Positions 48,472 through 59,269 of a stretch of 64,000 nt of DNA are shown piece by piece. Below the pieces are notes generated by a model that was given only the letters and a program-made list of their open reading frames with translations, searched no databases and had not been told where the DNA came from. Each line of letters opens with the position of its first letter. Positions within the stretch are counted from its first letter, which is position 1. This DNA is from Mesodorylaimus sp. YZB2_4 (taxonomy: Eukaryota; Nematoda; Enoplea; Dorylaimida; Dorylaimidae), in assembly GCA_030248295.1 (NCBI GenBank), contig JASANH010001452.1, positions 1-64,000 on the forward strand. Reading direction: 5' to 3'. The position numbers and the translations under genes were made by a program.

Positions 48472-49094
48472 ATGGATTGGATAAGGTGCATGGCATTGTG
48501 CCTGTTGATGCTATTCATTATCGGCGTGCAGGGCATCAGGGCCGAGAAAGTGGTAAGTGACAAGCACAGAGAGATACCAGGTGGACTGTTAAAGTATTTC
48601 TGTTAGCCGTGCGCTAATTGCTGATTGTCTTGGCTAAGCGATGTAACAGCAGTCAAAAAAGGCGATAGTGGCGAAATCTAATTAGTACAGGCCAACTTAC
48701 ACTGTTATCCTAAATTTTCTGGTGGAGAGGTCAAAGGAAAAATACATTGTCGTACTGCACGGCTAACAGAAAAACCCTCGGGTACCGGGCTTGTCGTTCG
48801 TGTATTTTTAGCATCGAAGTCGCACGTCTCGTCAATTGCCAGTGCTGCCGAATGGAGCGCAGTGTTTCAAGAATTTGGATTGTGCCAGTGGATGCTGCTT
48901 ATTGGAGTCGTGCTTCATCGGCATATGCATCGCCGAAGCGCAGAAAGGCCAGGTGAGGATACCGCACAGGCGATCCCCCACCCCCCCCCCCCCCCCTGAA
49001 GAAGTCAGCATGTGTATTACAGTTGGGTCTCGCAACTGCGGTCACGCCCAAGTCACAGTGCACTAGGCAGCTAAGCGCGCGAATTCAAATTTGA
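48472..49094 (+). CDS. Small secreted cysteine-rich peptide, cystine-knot-like spacing
   Basis: Exon 1 (48472-48552) encodes a signal peptide (CMALCLLMLFIIGVQG). Exon 2 (48812-48952) encodes a short basic stretch, then six Cys spaced C-x5-C-x3-CC-x4-C-x4-C. This spacing fits the inhibitor cystine knot pattern. Junctions are GT-AG and in phase 0. A likely exon 3 (49023-49094) adds about 23 residues with one more Cys before TGA; its acceptor is good, but the exon is unproven. Intron 1 contains a small transposon with TTCTGTTAGCCGTGC ends, and intron 2 (70 bp) has a long C run. The knottin scaffold serves many roles (antimicrobial, channel-acting, inhibitor, signalling), and nothing here separates them. 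Confidence 0.6.
48597..48773. mobile_element. 177-bp MITE in the cystine-knot gene intron
   Basis: The left end TTTCTGTTAGCCGTGC and right end GCACGGCTAACAGAAA are perfect 16-bp inverted repeats. The same TTCTGTTAGCCGTG word occurs inside the transposon at 9218-10044. The target duplication is not clear. Confidence 0.8.
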
Positions 49095-50320
49095 ATATCC
49101 AAAGTGACTTTGTGACCAGGGCATGGGCTATGGGGTAAAAGGGGCAAGTATCCCGGAGATGGCTAGTCTTCAGCAGAGAAAACTAAATCTTGAAAGCATC
49201 TTATACTGCACTACACCTAATTTTGAAAGCTTTTCCCGCCAAAAATGCTTTTGACGAAAGGCGTCAGTGCGAAGTCTGTGCGGTAAAATATGGTTTAGGG
49301 ATACTGAACGCCTTAGACTGCCGCGAGGCTAATGTGCAAAGGATGGCTACTCTGTCGCACATAAAACCGCTCGTCCGTTTTCGATGAGGTGCGGTGAGGT
49401 GGCGCGTTTTGTCATAAGCAGTTTTGGCGGGAACCGAATTTCAAACTGTGGACCGCCTGTGACTGCCGATGACTGCATTATTCCTGTTTAAGGTATGCGG
49501 ACTGTTATCAACCAACCCGTGGGGCCCACCAGGATTCTTATCGCACATTCCTGACATTATTGGCGGCCCAGGAATATAGAACATTATGAAACAATGTCTG
49601 CCCACATGTGCTATGATTCGACATATATTCATGCAAATCATATTTTTTCATCATATAATTTTTTATTGAATTTTTTAATCGTGACCTTTACAGTATTAAA
49701 ATCGTGTTGGTCAAATTTCAGAAAACGTGTTTAGTCATCTGTAAAGGACACGTCGACAAATTCAAATTTGTCATAAGCAGTCGCGTACCTTCCCGAGTGT
49801 GCGCCCGGGTTTGCAGACGTCATCCATTAAATTCCATAAATTTTCTGGATGAATCACACGACGACTTTCTACGACCATAAAAGGAGCGAGTCAAGAATAA
49901 AGTGCATTTTGTTCAAATTTTATTCTTAATCGATAAAAATGCTGGAAACGATGCCCAGTTTTTTCGATATTTTTCCATGGCAATTGATTTTTTTGGTGAT
50001 TGGAGCGTGCATTTTGAGGTTTGACTAGTTTCTTGCCTTGTCTTCGGTTCGGGTTGGATTGCTCTGCAGAAACGTAAAAAGGCTAGGAGGCAAGGCAATC
50101 ACCGATTTCAGACAGAAAATCGGTACAGCAGGTCGAATCAGACCAATCTAAAGGGGGTGGGGGCGGAGGGGGACAGAGTACATAATCCAGGGAAGGCTAA
50201 ATGAAAACATCAATTTTAACCAAGCGCACCACTCAAATTTATCAAATACGCGGTAAAAATAATGAATAGAATCAACTTTCAATCAGAAACTCAAATTTGG
50301 CAAAAAGAAGAACAGAGTCA
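49095..50320. other. Intergenic, nothing recognised
   Basis: AT-rich sequence. CATAAGCAG with GCGGGAA words appears near 49415 and 49770, as elsewhere in the window (about 3955, 14060, 47800, 52258), pointing to an old dispersed repeat. No gene seen. Confidence 0.4.
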
Positions 50321-50327
50321 TTTTTAG

Positions 50328-53300
50328 AGCATATTTAAAAGGCGCTCAATTTGGTGGTCGAGAATCGGCGAAAGGAAAAGTGGCCATCGTGACTGGCGCG
50401 AATTGTGGAATTGGCAAACAAGTGGTTCGAGAATTGAATTATCGAGGTATAAGTAAAATTAAGGCTTGATACTTTCAATTTTCGACAACATTTCACGAGT
50501 TTTTCGAAATATTCATTACAGACTCTGTCAAGTATGGGCAAGGGGGGGGGGGGGGGGGGGGGGCTGGGGGGGGTATACCTCCTGTTGGGCCGGCGAAGAC
50601 ACTGAAATCTTTCGCTCAACCCCACCTCAGGTCCAGCAGGAAGGAAGCAAAAGCGATCAAATTGTATCTGGCTGGACCAAGACCCTGGCCTCCAAGCTCA
50701 GGCCAATTGTCCAGCCAGCACTGTATGTAAACAGTCATACGACTCACTCTCTCGACTCAAACCTGACCCAGCCTGACCTGTCTCACACACAATCAGATCA
50801 GGCTTAGGCGATCTGATCTGATCTGATCTCAACCCTCTCTCGACCCAGCCGATCGTACCCATACTTGCTTTGTGTAGAGTTGACCTTAGGACGACTAAGC
50901 TTCAATTTAGACCCCTATTTTTATTTGTGAATTAGATGCACCCATGAGTGGTGATGGTGATGTAACGGTGCTTTTTTGTGCAGACTCGATTTTCACAGGA
51001 TTATCCCAAAAAACGTTTTTTTGAAAATGCTTGGTCGATATCGGCCATAACTCACTGATGTTTTGGTCTTTCTCGATCAACGACACATCAGCGTGTTCGC
51101 AAATGAATGAGGAATCAAATGCTTTTCTCGAAAAGCTTCTATCTTTTGTCTATCTCGAGATATTAGCCGCCAAAGTCGTAGGTGTGCTTCAAGTTGATGA
51201 CTTTTAGACCACCTGTTCGTTTATGTGAACTGGAAGACGGGGTTTGACCAGCCTGAAATATGCCCAATCCATCTAGCCTGCAGCATGACCATGGCTATAC
51301 TGTATGTGATAAATCACTGGCTCGCACCGACGCGGCGCCCCCCTAACGGTATGAATCAGTCACCGTGTCCGGCATTCTCCATGAAAGCCCGGAAAGGAAT
51401 GATAACAAATGAACAGTGCCAAGAGGCATGAAATCTGTCAAATATGGACAATTTGAACTGTAATCACGTTTTGGCGAAAACATCATTATTTTGAGCTTGG
51501 CGCCAATCAGGTTCGAAGGCATACTGTGCACAGCTGCGCAACATAGTCAGCTTGCCGCATCCTAGCAGACGACACCGATAAGAACCTGATTGGCGGCAAA
51601 TTCAAAATAACGATGTTTTCGCCCAAACGTGATGACAATTCAAATTGTCCACATTTGACTGATTTCATGCCTCTTGGCACTATTCATTTGTTATCATTCC
51701 TTTCCGGGCTTTCATGGAGAATGCCGGACACGCTGACTGATTCATACCGTTAGGGGGCGCCCGCGTCGGTGCGAGCCAGTGATTTATCACATACAGTATA
51801 GCCACGAGCATGACCCTTATCGCCTATACTTGAGCTTCACATTTGATATCCAAATATGCAAAACAGTACAGTCAACCACAGAATTTTCATAAAAATCCAT
51901 TTTTGTAATTTTGCGAAACAGATCTGAAACCATGTATTTTTCGGACAGAGCATAAAAAACGGCATTAATTGGTTTTCCCGGTTGAAATTCGACTTGTAAA
52001 TGTGAAAATAGACGAGAATAATGTAGCAGTCACCAAGTGCCATTATTACGCATTTTTTGAATTTCCCTCCCGTGCGTCGCTTATGACAACAGAGCTGTTT
52101 GGGCTGCTTTCTTAGGAAATGGCGAGAAAATATTTTTTTCTTTTTTTCCCTACAGCTCGGTCTAATTTTGTACCGGAGCGTCTATGCTTCGTGCAAAATT
52201 TGAAAAAAGTATATTTTTTCGCGATTTCTCGAGTGAGCAGTCGAACCCGCTCTTATGTCATAAGCGGCGTATGGGTGGGAAATTCAAAAACTGCGAACAT
52301 GGCCCAAAGTAGCAAATTTCGGAAATCCAACCACGAAACCATGTATTGTAGTTAGATTGTGCTAACATTTTTTGTATAGGCTGTCAGTTTTTGGCAATAC
52401 ATGTATCTTGTAAAATTCGGTTGAGTTTTTGGTTTCCAATCAGTTTTTCTAACGCGCTTGAATTCCTCCATTTATTCCAAAAATTCTTCTTTCATCTTGC
52501 ATGGCAAACGGATGACCACAGAGAAATCTTTTTCTCACCCGATGGGATTCACTAATATGCATTCGAGTGAGTCGGGTAGGAAACCTTTTTACACGATTTT
52601 CCATTTTCGCGTCATCGATCATACGATATACGAAAAAGCAACGATGTTGTTGAAGTGATTGGCTGCGCGACCCCGCACACAGTTTCGTTGCAGTCGCAAA
52701 AAGTCGCGAGAGGGGGCACAGCGACTGATGAGGGTTTCGTGGTTGGATTTCCGAAATTTGCCCCAAACCATTATGTCTTCCCTTCTATTTTCTCAATGAG
52801 AAGTCGAATTCCAATCGGGAAAAACCAATCGATGCTATTTTTCACGCTCTATCCGAAAATAAATGTCTGGTTACGTTATCTGTTTCAGAAGATTTTCAAA
52901 AATGGATGTTTCTGAAAGTTTTCTGTAGCTGGCTGCAGTTTCTTGCATATTTGGATATCAAATGTAAAGATCACGTTGAAAGCTAGATGGATTGGGTATG
53001 TTTTTAGGCAGGTCAAACCCTGGTCAAAGTTAGCAAAAAGGAACAGGAGGTCTGAAAGCCGTCAACTCGGAGGGCACTTTTAAATTTGGCGCTTACTGTC
53101 TCGGATTAGGTGCAAGGTAGAAATTTTTCGCGACAGACATTCAATTCCTCATTCATTTGCGAACACGCTGATGTGTTGTTGATCAGGAAAGACTGAAAAA
53201 TTGGCGGGTTATGGCTGATATCGCCCAAGCACTTTTGAAAAACGTTTTTTCGAGATAATCCCATGAAAATCGAGCTCGCACAAAAAAGCACTGCCGCGTC

Positions 53301-55807
53301 ACTCAGCACGAGGGTGTATCGAAGTCACACAAAATAGGGGCGGTCAAAAATTGAAGCTTGGCAACCTTTGTTTTAGCGTTCGTTCGGGATCCCAGTCCCG
53401 ATCCCGATCCCGATCCCGGTCGGGATTGCCCCTCCCGAACCCGATCCCGATCCCGATAAAAAGTGTTCGGGATTGGGGACTGAATATTGTGGTGATAGAA
53501 TGTTTTTATTGCAACAGGGAATGGGGCTGGTGTATGGGAAACGAGCTGTAGGGGTGATAATGGCATGATCGGATGAAACTACTCCCATAAAATGCACAAG
53601 TCCTGCTTTTTCTGATGTACGATTTGCGCCCAGTTGGATACAGTAACAGCCCGCATTTGCCATCATTAGATGGTGGGCCTGCTGCAGAAGCTGGCGACAT
53701 TCTGCTTGACACTGACTCAGATGGTCATGGCCATCAAAATATTTCAGAAGGGGAAATATAGAGACCTTGGCGGATGATCGAATTGATAGAGAAGAAGGAG
53801 GGGATTTGTTTGCTGATTTGTAACTGATTCTTCGCTTGCCTGATTTTGAATGCAATGATAAATACTGCACTAAAAATTATCCAAGGAAAGGGAATCTGTG
53901 GCTTTTAATTTGCTGGCTACTCAGGGTGGGCTGTAGGTCATCTATAGCCAATGAAAAGCGCTCTTTTCACAAAATCCCGATCCTGTCCCGATCCCGATCC
54001 CGGTCGGGATTGAGCGAGTCCCGATCCCGATACCGATCCCGAAAATAATGATCCCGAACGAACGCTACTTTGTTTCCCATGGGTCGAACCTTACAGACAA
54101 CCTGTCAGTAAATATGAATTTGAATTATTTTGACAATTGATTTTGCTTGCAGGTGCTAGAGTTTATATGGGATGTCGCTCATTAGAAAAAGGTCAAAATG
54201 CTATAAAAGAATTGACAGCGGCAGGATGCAGTTTCGATCGTTTAATTTTATACGAATTAGATTTATCATCATTCGAATCGATTCGTAAATTTGTTAAATT
54301 CGTCACAGAAAAAGAAACCGATGGCATCGATATTTTGGTCAATAATGCAGGCGTAATGCTTTATCCAAAATTCAAATTGACTGAAGATGGTCACGAATTG
54401 ACTTGGCAAACTAATTATCTTGGTCATTTTCTGTTGACCGAATTATTATTACCAACATTGAAGAAGGCCAAGGACGGGGCCAGGATTGTGAACGTGAGTG
54501 CCCAGGCCCACTATTCTGTCACTGACTTCAATTTGGAAACAATCGATCGCCGAGAAGGATGGGATAGCAGGGATTCATTCAGCCGAAGCAAGTTGGCCAT
54601 GGTAAGATATCGGGGGGGGGGGGGGGGCCCCCCGTGAAAGACTGCAACTTGAGATTTTCAATTTGCTTATCGTGCTAAAAATAATTAAAACTGGTTTTAT
54701 TGAAACTGGTTTTGTAAAAACTAGCTTTTGGAGTACCTTTTTTGTGGAAACTAGTTTTGTAGAAACTGGTTTTGTGGTAACTAGTTTTGTGGAAACTATA
54801 GTTTTGTAGAAACCAGTTTTGTGGAAACTGGTTTTGTGGAAATTTTTTTTATTGGAATAGTTTCATAGAAACTAGTTTTGTGGAAACTGGTTTTGTGGAA
54901 GCTAGTTTTATAAAAACTGGCTTGGTGGAAGCTAGTTTTGTGGAAATGGCTTCATAGAAACTAGTTTTGTTGAAACTGGTTTTGTGGAAGCCAATTTTGT
55001 GGGAATGGTTTCATAGAAACTAGTTTTGTCGAAACTGGTTTTGTGGAAACTTGTTTCGTAGAAATTGAATATCAATCAGGAAAAATACCAAATTTTTGTT
55101 TGGAAAGAGAGCGGAAATTTTTAGAGGCTGCAATTTGAGATCCCAATTTTTGACTCTTCCACCTTTTTTGTGTGCTCTTTTTATGCTGAAAATCGATAAA
55201 CCAGTTGGAAGAGTCAAACAGCGGTGGAGCAGGAATTAGGGGGAAGTCAAATTTTTGTATTGTCTGGAAACTTGCAAAAATGAGGTGCGGTATAATTTTT
55301 AGTGCCTGTTTTAAGCCTGACATTACAGTACTGCATCCAGAGGGGGTCCTGTTCAACTTTGGTCATATTTATCAGTCAGATTGGCCTGATTTCAGTACTG
55401 CATCCAGAGGGGGTCCTGTTCAACTTTAGTCATATTTATCAGTCAGATTCGCGTGATTTCAGATCCTGCATGGTGTGCATTTGACCAATGTTCTTCGTCG
55501 CGATGGGAGCGGGGTGATTGTGAACTCGTGCCACCCTGGTTTCTCCTTTACTCGACTGATCCGCCACACTCCGCTGACCACGAATGCAATTCTGCGCACG
55601 TTGACGAGCCCACTGGCTTGGTATTTTTTGAAGACGCCTAAAGATGGAGCTCAATGCATTTTATATTGCGCTTTGGCGAAAGATTTACAAGGCGTGTCGG
55701 GCAAATACTTTTCGGAATGCAAAGCCAAAGAACCATCCGAGTTGGCCAAGGACACGAAATTGGCGCAGGAACTTTATGAATACAGCAAAGGTGCTTGCGG
55801 ATTTTGA
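50328..55807 (+). CDS. Short-chain dehydrogenase, retinol dehydrogenase-like, with catalytic Tyr replaced by Phe; first exon not found
   Basis: Three exons are clear. Exon 50328-50446 has the cofactor-binding TGANCGIG after KGKVAIV. Exon 54153-54601 has CRS, DLSSFESIRKF, NNAGV, the catalytic Ser in VNVSAQAH, and the active-site stretch DSFSRSKLAM. Exon 55463-55807 has VIVNSCHPGF and ends SKGACGF before TGA. Junctions are GT-AG and keep frame (CGA G|GT; ATG|ATC). The family is that of RDH11-14-type NADP(H) enzymes acting on retinoids or other lipid carbonyls. In the YxxxK motif the Tyr codon position reads TTC (Phe), while Ser and Lys are kept. The loss should abolish or strongly reduce normal catalysis. 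The N-terminal anchor exon was not found. Intron 1 (3.7 kb) is packed with transposons. Confidence 0.85.
50925..53325. mobile_element. Large foldback element (about 2.4 kb) in the SDR intron
   Basis: Blocks on the left recur in reverse order and orientation on the right: GATTTTCACAGGATTATC (50985) and its complement at 53255; ACATCAGCGTGTTCGCAAAT and its complement at 53150; CATTTGATATCCAAATATGC (51840) and its complement at 52955; GGAAATCCAACCACGAAACC (52320) and its complement at 52735. The 517-bp MITE at 51290 is nested in the left arm. A single-arm copy is at 18113. Confidence 0.8.
51290..51806. mobile_element. 517-bp foldback MITE, copy 2
   Basis: Same length and nearly the same sequence as 3325-3841. 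It is flanked by a different exact 8-bp duplication AGCATGAC (51282-51289 and 51807-51814). It is inserted inside the left arm of the larger foldback element. Confidence 0.9.
53374..54067. mobile_element. 694-bp hAT-like element with CCCGAT arrays and 8-bp TSD
   Basis: Perfect 18-bp inverted ends TAGCGTTCGTTCGGGATC and its complement are flanked by an exact 8-bp duplication CTTTGTTT (53366-53373 and 54068-54075). CCCGAT hexamers fill the region inside both ends (53390-53480 and 53975-54050). The interior frame on the minus strand (ends at 53373) has no domain that I recognise. It lies in the SDR intron, 85 bp before the next exon. Confidence 0.9.
54680..55060. repeat. Degenerate (GTGGAAACTAGTTTT)n tandem repeat
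   Basis: About 20 units of 15-20 bp alternating GAAACTAGTTTTGTG and GAAACTGGTTTTGTG, in the second SDR intron. A run of about 14 G stands at 54611, ten bases after the donor. Confidence 0.88.
55322..55462 (+). repeat. Direct duplication carrying a splice-acceptor-like end
   Basis: A unit of about 68 bp (CAGTACTGCATCCAGAGGG ... TTATCAGTCAGATT) occurs twice in tandem. Each unit ends with a pyrimidine/CAG acceptor-like stretch. The second unit ends at the GTGATTTCAG acceptor of the last SDR exon. The first TGATTTCAG (about 55395) is therefore a potential decoy acceptor. Confidence 0.8.
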
Positions 55808-55859
55808 TGTGTGCAAAAGGGATGGGATATCTGGTGGTGATATGCGTGAATTGGGATAT

Positions 55860-58430
55860 TGGTAGTTGCGTAGTGATAAGGTCGTAAGCGCTTTAAATTG
55901 TGGTAGTAGTGATAATGATAAGGAAAGTGTGCTGTGATGGATCGGAGGTGAGGTAGGCGGAGTTGCAGGGGTGAGCTTGTGTTGCTGTAAGTGTTTACAG
56001 TATCAGCTACTGATAAGCCAGTGGTGATGGGGTCAGTTGTTAGCCTGGGAGATCACTGATAGACGAAGACAGTGAATGTGGTGATGAACGTGCAGTGGAT
56101 TGGGCAGGCTTGTATCGATAGTGTGGGTGAACTGAGAAGGGTTTCATAGTAAGCAAAAAGTATGCGTCATTACATTTAGGACAAATGGGTGGGTAAAAGA
56201 GTAATAGTAGCTGATAAGTGATAAGAAGCAAGCAGTGCTAAGGGTTCAATCAGCCAGCGAGTCTGTATGGTTCCTGTCAATTAAGGGCATGAGGTCAGCT
56301 TTGCCCTCCATTGATGGGGCCAGTGCTGAGCTGAACTGATAAGGCGATATGAGGGGTGATTTTACAGTCTGTCAGAAAGGATCTGCAGCACCTTCACACA
56401 GGGTGGATAAGAGTGGCTGAGTGAAGCGGTGACTGCTATGAAGGAATGTGATATCAGTGACGCCCAACCCCAGAAGCATAGAGCCCTTCCAAATAAAATT
56501 TGCGATCATAAGTGATACGAATTGGGCAGTGATAAAGTGACAAGGGGAAAATACTCCACCCCTCTCTCACAGTTGGTGGACTGTGTGTCGATAGATTGTG
56601 ATGTCGCACAGCGCTCTACCTACAGTGGTTGTGTAGTGCATAGAGTTTACATCTATATCATTCATTACGAGAACTTCAGCAATGAGCCGTTATGTGATGG
56701 TATCCAGCACTGATGAGGTGATAAGCATGAGTATAGTATTTGTCATAAACTCTGTTTTATTGTGAGTAAGCGAGTTATAATGACTGACAGTCATACAGCC
56801 TGAATAACGGGTGTGCAGCGATGAGGATAAGTTGACTCCTTTTGATGCCTCCATGTGTACTGAGCCTCCAGAGCCTCCAGTATAATGCCTCCTTTCAGAT
56901 CGAAGGTATTACCCCTCCATCGGGAATATAAATGTTTGCGGCTATCATATGGAGATAATACTATATATGATAAGATATGGGACATGATAAGGTGTGATGC
57001 ATGATAAGGGGTCCATCAAGCATGCACCCCCTCCATTCATAGAAGGATAGGTCATTTATAATAATTCCCGACTCTTGAAATAATAAGTGATAAGGTGATA
57101 GGTGACTATAACTCCTTTCCCTCAATTGGACTGTGTGGTGAACGGGTAGCACACACAGTGACTGTGTACCTACCTATCGTACATACAATGCACGGACACT
57201 CTACATAGTCGAATCAATAGTGTTCTGATAGGTGATAAGCATGAGTGCAACGATTGTCAGCAGCGCGCATCGCTTCATTGTGAAAAAAGGGTGAGTAAGG
57301 GGCTGGCACTCCTGGCAGAGCCCTGAACTGATAACTGATAAGGGATAAGGTGATAAGAGTAGTACACAGTCGCTGTCTGTTCCCCTCAATGACACTGTTT
57401 GTGGTGAACACAAAACACAGTTACACACCGCGTAAAAAGGGTGAGAATGAGTGGGTCAGAGTGACAGAAATTTCTGATCATTAATCCTGAACTGATGGGT
57501 GATAAGGTGGTAAGAACTCAATGACACTGTTTGAGGTCAACATGCTCTCCGCGTGCATATTCGAAGACACATTTCGCATGTACCTACCTATATTACATAC
57601 AGCGCTTTCAGCCTTTCATAGTCATTAGCCAACACTAAACTGATAATTGATTAGCGCCATTGATAAGATGATAAGTGTGATTTTTATCAAGTATACACCA
57701 CCTGTATGGTGAGAACGGATGGGTAAGAACGACTGGCACGCCTGATGATGAGTCCCCGCACTGATAAGAGATAAGGTGATAAGGGTGATATGCAGTAATT
57801 TCTTCCTCTCAAGGACAGTTTCCAGTAAAAAAACACTCGCACACACTAAATGCCTACTTTGGTGCACATACAGAGCACAGGCAATCTAATAATTAATAGC
57901 CAACACTAAACTGATACCTTACGAAAAAAGGAGGGGCACTGATAAGATGATAAGCAATACGTTATCAAGCATGCAGCCCTGCATTGTGAAGAGGAAGTGA
58001 GGTGAGTGACAGAAATTACCTAATCATGAATCCTGAACTGATAAGTGATAAGGTGATAAGGGTAATATACAGTAGCCTCCTTCCCCTCAATGACACTGTG
58101 GTGAAAGAATACTCACGCAGCGTGCACGCATACTCCCACACACTGGCTCTGTACCTACCTAGGTAATAGTACATACAGTGCACGCAGTCTTTCATAGTCA
58201 ACAGCCAACAGAACTGATAAGTGGTCCGTGCCATTGATTAGGTGATAAGCACAATTTTTTTCAAGTATACATCCAGTTTAGTGAAATGCTGGTATAAACG
58301 ACTGGCATTCCCAATCATGAATGCTGAACTGATAAGTGATAAGGTGATAAGGGTATATGCAGTAACTTCGTTCCCCTCAATGACAGTGGTAAACAGGTAC
58401 ACAGACACACACACACACGGCGCGTGCACA
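55860..58430. repeat. TGATAAG-rich degenerate array
   Basis: The motif TGATAAG, or close variants, occurs about 25-30 times. From about 57330 onward a unit of roughly 270-290 bp is visible: CTGATAAGTGATAAGGTGATA, spacer, CCCCTCAATGACACTGT, then a CA-rich stretch and ACCTACCTA. Units start near 57330, 57490, 57760, 58035 and 58325. No coding frame is credible. It fills the interval between the SDR and RNASEK genes. Confidence 0.8.
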
Positions 58431-58655
58431 CTCGCACACACTGGCTGTGTACCTACCTATGGTACATACAGTGCGTACAGTTTACATAGTCGAGTGTGAC
58501 ATGTCGATTGTGCGGGGCCAGGCCGAGCCGGTTTTCCTGTTCGTCGACAGACTGACTACTCATGTGATTTCGAGTCATTCCCGGCCCTGCCCTGCCGCCT
58601 GACTGTACGAAAGACATATTTGGTTTTAATTCAGTCGATATAATTTTTGTCCAAA

Positions 58656-59028
58656 ATGCCCCGTCGAATATGTCCAATTTGTGGCCCCAAATGTTCAGTT
58701 TGCTGTTTAGTAATGAGTGCTTGGGGAATTATTTTTCTGGTAACTTATACAATTTATATCTTTAAAATTATTCATTAAAATGTGGTCTTTTTCGTAGACT
58801 TTATTGGGAATCTTCTTTTACATCAAAAGTGCCGTGTTGTACGAGGATATCGGCTACGAGAAGGAGTGGAGTCACGGCGAGGAGTGGGAAGTTGATGAGG
58901 TCAATCATAAATTCGAAGCAGTGGCCAGAAATTGTTGGATCGCAGCCGCAGCCTACGTGGTCACATTGATCTTCTCAGTATGGCAATGTTTTATGAACGT
59001 GCGCAAATCGTCGTCCAGTGCCAATTAG
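58656..59028 (+). CDS. RNASEK: Ribonuclease kappa (V-ATPase-associated small membrane protein)
   Basis: Two exons: 58656-58739 (28 codons from ATG) and 58798-59028 (ends at TAG). The intron is 58 bp with GTAAC...TTCGTAG, phase 0. The protein has about 104 residues. It shows the family's CGPKCSVCCLVMSAWGIIFL first helix, LLGIFFYIKSAVLYEDI, a polar loop, NCWIAAAAYVVTLIFS as second helix and a short basic end. This matches animal RNASEK over its whole length. RNASEK was described as an endoribonuclease and later found associated with the vacuolar ATPase, needed for endosome acidification. The N-terminus carries two extra Cys (CPIC) before CGPK. The array of TGATAAG motifs directly upstream may matter for its expression; that is inference. 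Confidence 0.93.
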
Positions 59029-59029
59029 G

Positions 59030-59265
59030 CAGGGCCCACTTAGAAATGGCCTCGGAGTCCCGGGTTCGTGCTTAGTTTGTAATTTAGATGTATCAGATTT
59101 GAAAGGAATATCACTTATTTTCTGTCAAAAAGTGATCAATTAAAGTTAGATTTAGACCGATTGAACATATTCCTAAAATTGTTGTTGGATTTATAATAAA
59201 GTCAGATGAAATCAGATCACATTTTCACAATTATGTGTAATAAAGAACTGAAAAACATTAAAAAT
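59030..59265. other. RNASEK 3' flank
   Basis: AT-rich. AATAAA-like words at about 59197 (AATAAAG) and 59238 could serve as polyadenylation signals for RNASEK. Nothing else seen. Confidence 0.4.
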
Positions 59266-59269
59266 TTTT

